Assembly (NCBI GenBank): GCA_029555965.1
Contig: JAKQHY010000038.1
Coordinates: 1 to 32,358 of the forward strand
Direction of reading: 5' to 3'
DNA length: 32,358 nt
Source of the DNA: Chloroflexota bacterium
GTDB taxonomy: Bacteria > Chloroflexota > Anaerolineae > B4-G1 > SLSP01
A program made the translations under genes and the position numbers. A model generated the notes under the pieces. The model saw only the letters and a list, made by a program, of their open reading frames with translations. It made no database searches and was not told the DNA's origin. Below, one piece after another: positions 30,190 through 32,358 of the stretch (its first letter is position 1; each line of letters starts with the position of its first letter).

Positions 30190-31356
30190 TTAATCCACCC
30201 TCGTTCGCCATTGGAAATCGGTAGCCCCTCCAAGCACGTCGCGTATGTCCCATAACACGGAACCATCCGTCAATCCCAGCAGGAGATTCGTTTGATCGGC
30301 AGTCTGCCAATCTTTTTCAAAGTACAAAAAGGCGGAGCCATCCGGCGCCCATTCGATTTGACCGGAACTCCGTACATCCCAGGTGCCATTTGAAAAATAA
30401 CATGCCGTGGCCGGCAGCGGTGAAATCAGACTCAAGCCACTGCCATCTCTCCCAATTGCGTAAATTCCTGAACATAGCGCCGGACTGTCCACACACTGCC
30501 GGTTGCTGAAACCAATCTGACCATCAGGCAAATCGTGAAGGTATGTCGGCCACACCGAGATGGGCCAGGTTTCAGAAAGGATCGTAGTTTCCTCAAGTGT
30601 GTTCTCTGTCAAAACCTGGCGTAAACGAGCGATTGCATACCTTGAATCGGGAACTGGGTTAATAAAACTCGACAACACATAATCGCCGTTTTGGCTCCAT
30701 CCATAGTCGCCATCAAAACCGCCATAGTAATTGGTGTCAGGAACAGGTTGTGTCTCTCCGGTAAAGGGATCCATCACCGCAGTGTAGCCACCCTCATAGC
30801 AACCAACTCCAATCATCAACCAGCGCCCGTTGGGTGACCAGTTTTCAACATTCCAGACACGGCACCATCCTCCCTTGCGTATGTAAGGGTGTTCGGCCAG
30901 CAAGCGCGCCGGGCCTTTGGCGGTGTCTGCCAGCCACACACCGCGCCCGTCGGAGAAGGCAAGGGTTTTACCATCGGGGGAAAGCGCGAAGCCACTACAT
31001 TCTATCCTGATGAGATCCATGTCGTTTGCGTAAATAGCACAATATCCCAGTTCCATTTCCAGGTTGAAGTTTTGCACATCCAGGGACATAAACATACCCT
31101 GTCCCATCTCGTCTGATTTTGGCGCGGCGATGGTTTGCGTCAGCCCCGGCGCTTTGCCGTCGGTCGTGGGCAACCGATTGGGGGCGAAGTAGACGACGTA
31201 GCGCCCATCCGCGGTGATGTCGAAGTTAAATCCGGTTGGCTCAACCCTTGTGCTTATGGGCAGGGTGATGGCGGTAGGTTGGGTTAAATCGCGGTATACC
31301 AGACTGGCAGGGGATTCCAGGGAATCAAAAAAACACGTAAACCAGATGCCGGCCAT
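30190..31356 (-). CDS. C-terminal, frame-shifted part of the propeller lipoprotein
   Basis: An open frame of 388 codons whose reading continues from the upstream lipoprotein frame if one T of the T7 run (A7 at 31327-31333 on the plus strand) is skipped. The junction would then read VYVFFDSLESPASLVYRDL. It contains WD40/TolB-like propeller repeats: FNFDITADGRYVVYFAPNR, GFALSPDGKTLAFSDGRGVW, ENWSPNGRWLMIGVG, DYGWSQNGDYVLSSF and IEWAPDGSAFLYFEKDW. There is no good ribosome site before its own ATG at 31354-31356, so independent translation is unlikely. Cys residues fit an exported protein. It ends 56 bases upstream of the beta-helix start. Confidence 0.75.
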   Translation of the reverse strand: MAGIWFTCFFDSLESPASLVYRDLTQPTAITLPISTRVEPTGFNFDITADGRYVVYFAPNRLPTTDGKAPGLTQTIAAPKSDEMGQGMFMSLDVQNFNLEMELGYCAIYANDMDLIRIECSGFALSPDGKTLAFSDGRGVWLADTAKGPARLLAEHPYIRKGGWCRVWNVENWSPNGRWLMIGVGCYEGGYTAVMDPFTGETQPVPDTNYYGGFDGDYGWSQNGDYVLSSFINPVPDSRYAIARLRQVLTENTLEETTILSETWPISVWPTYLHDLPDGQIGFSNRQCVDSPALCSGIYAIGRDGSGLSLISPLPATACYFSNGTWDVRSSGQIEWAPDGSAFLYFEKDWQTADQTNLLLGLTDGSVLWDIRDVLGGATDFQWRTRVD

Positions 31357-31816
31357 CCGGCGTCACCCGGTATTCGGTCACGCCAAATGGCGGAAATCCC
31401 CGCGTTGGACTGGAGAGCTTCCTGTGATTTCCACTCTTCTGTTCCGGCGCGGCCACGATGAGGTCGAAATCGCCGCCGGCCTGCGGCCACCGCCACAGGC
31501 TGCCCTCGCGGATGAAGTAGAGATCGGCGGGCAGGGCGGGGAGCGGCTGAGAGACCGGCGCCGCCTCGGCCGGAAAAGCCGGGGTGGGCCAGGGTGTAGG
31601 CGTCCAGGTGGGCGAAGGGGGAATGGAAGTGGACGGTGGGGCAGGGGTAAAAGTGGGTGGGGCTGTGAGCGTGGGGGGCAGCGCTGTCGGCGGCGGCGAG
31701 ACCGGCGTGGGCAAAGGGCTGGTCGCCGGAACCAAGGCGTCGCGCTCGACAATCCCCACTGTGCAGGCGGTCAGACATAGACAGAGCAACAAGATTAAGC
31801 CTAACGATTTTATCAT
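31325..31816 (-). CDS. N-terminal part of the propeller lipoprotein, ending at a T7 frameshift site
   Basis: A 163-residue frame. The ATG at 31816 is preferred over the adjacent TTG at 31819, as AAGGAG lies seven bases away. The signal peptide LGLILLLCLCLTAC ends in a lipobox Cys. A long Pro/Thr/Ser linker follows (from TSPLPTPVSPPP to PTWTPTPWPTPAF), then the first propeller blade (DLYFIREGSLWRWPQAGGDF, VTPDGRHLVYVFF). The frame stops at TGA right after the T7 run; skipping one base rejoins it to the downstream frame. The start is 11 bases after the uvrC stop, so uvrC and this gene share a transcript. Confidence 0.8.
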   Translation of the reverse strand: MIKSLGLILLLCLCLTACTVGIVERDALVPATSPLPTPVSPPPTALPPTLTAPPTFTPAPPSTSIPPSPTWTPTPWPTPAFPAEAAPVSQPLPALPADLYFIREGSLWRWPQAGGDFDLIVAAPEQKSGNHRKLSSPTRGFPPFGVTEYRVTPDGRHLVYVFF

Positions 31817-31827
31817 CAAGGAGCTCC

Positions 31828-32358
31828 TTATTGAGATTCTTCTGCTTGCTTTTCTTTCTCCAACTGCTCAAAGTACGCCCGAATCTGCGTCGCCAGCACC
31901 TTAGAAATGCCCTCGACTTCCATCAACTCCTCCACGCTTGCCTTCTGAATCCCGTCCAGCGAGCCGAAGTGCCGGAGCATGGCCTTACGCTTGACCGGGC
32001 CGATGCCGGGAATCGCGTCAATCTGCGAGGCGAGGCCGCGTTTGGCGCGGCGCTGGCGGTGGTAGGTGATGGCGAAACGGTGCGCCTCGTCGCGGATACG
32101 GCGCAGCAGCAGGATGGCCGGCGCCGCCGGGTCAAAGCGGATGGACAACGTGCGATCCGGCTTGAAAATCTCCTCGTGCTGCTTCGCCAGGCCGACGACC
32201 GGGACTTTGTCTTGCAGCTCGAAGGCTTTGAGCACCTCCACGGCCATCCCCAACTGGCCTTTGCCGCCGTCCACCACCAGCAAATCGGGGAGTTTGCTCC
32301 ATCCCTGGCTGCCGCGTGTCCCCTTGAGTTCGCCGCTGTTGATGCGCCGCCAGCGGTC
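31828..32358 (-). CDS. uvrC: Excinuclease ABC subunit C, C-terminal part (cut by window edge)
   Basis: 176 residues to the stop are visible; the 5' part lies beyond the window. The segment LPDLLVVDGGKGQLGMAVEVL and then VVGLAKQHEEIF is the RNase H-like 5'-incision domain of UvrC. RDEAHRFAITYHRQRRAK follows, and the end holds the tandem helix-hairpin-helix (IDAIPGIGPVKRKAMLRHFGSLDGI and VEGISKVLATQIRAYF) that binds DNA. UvrC makes both cuts in nucleotide excision repair with UvrA and UvrB. The frame is open to base 32358 (25 residues upstream of the first start-like codon). A 17-residue acidic/Lys tail ends it. Confidence 0.95.
   Translation of the reverse strand, partial: DRWRRINSGELKGTRGSQGWSKLPDLLVVDGGKGQLGMAVEVLKAFELQDKVPVVGLAKQHEEIFKPDRTLSIRFDPAAPAILLLRRIRDEAHRFAITYHRQRRAKRGLASQIDAIPGIGPVKRKAMLRHFGSLDGIQKASVEELMEVEGISKVLATQIRAYFEQLEKEKQAEESQ

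Overview
The window looks like a piece of a Chloroflexota (probably Anaerolineae-like) chromosome. This is inferred from gene content, not from a marker gene. The pointers are Pro/Thr-rich lipoprotein linkers (PTNTPAPTATPK type), a secreted protein ending in a YLPMVIR-type tail, a STAND-like ATPase with an effector-associated-type N-terminus, a T-box leader on thrS, and high-GC genes separated by low-complexity palindromes. No rRNA, tRNA, CRISPR array, integrase or transposase gene was seen.

Layout. 1-1352 (minus): a truncated membrane-protein gene and an ATPase that resembles a conflict-system STAND NTPase. 1353-1845: a promoter, a three-palindrome element and a MITE-like element. 1846-10477 (plus): nine very tightly packed genes, four junctions overlapping by 4 bp. 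They encode a MinD/ParA-like ATPase, a winged-helix-like protein, a small zinc protein, an NTT/MFS-like transporter, AdoMet decarboxylase, an aminopropyltransferase, a Cys-cluster protein, a HAMP sensor and a large tandem-cyclase/ATPase. 10653-13469 (minus): a beta-propeller lipoprotein and an HD hydrolase. 13602-18916 (plus): DedA, asnS, a TumA/TumE-like pair, a TrmO-like protein, and two GyrI-like proteins, one of them an AraC fusion. 18886-24919 (minus): DUF952, a DNA methyltransferase-nuclease fusion preceded by a TPR/zinc-ribbon gene, an ICMT-like methyltransferase, DUF2721, DUF5679 and acyltransferase 3. 25157-27432 (plus): T-box-controlled thrS with its terminator. 27441-32358 (minus): a palindrome array, a beta-helix secreted protein, a frameshifted propeller lipoprotein and the 3' end of uvrC.

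How the genes may work together. The nine-gene operon joins polyamine synthesis (AdoMet decarboxylase plus aminopropyltransferase), a membrane transporter, a MinD-like ATPase and a cyclic-nucleotide module. The cyclase has metal-binding aspartates only in its first catalytic domain and the Asn/Arg pair only in its second, so one composite active site is predicted, as in animal adenylyl cyclases. The HAMP protein just upstream has no output domain of its own and is a natural sensor for that cyclase.

The intergenic DNA is rich in structure. It holds two near-identical roughly 124-bp MITE-like copies in opposite orientation plus a relative with different ends, two copies of a three-palindrome element, a four-palindrome array, several short-word hairpins, and a structured leader candidate before dedA.
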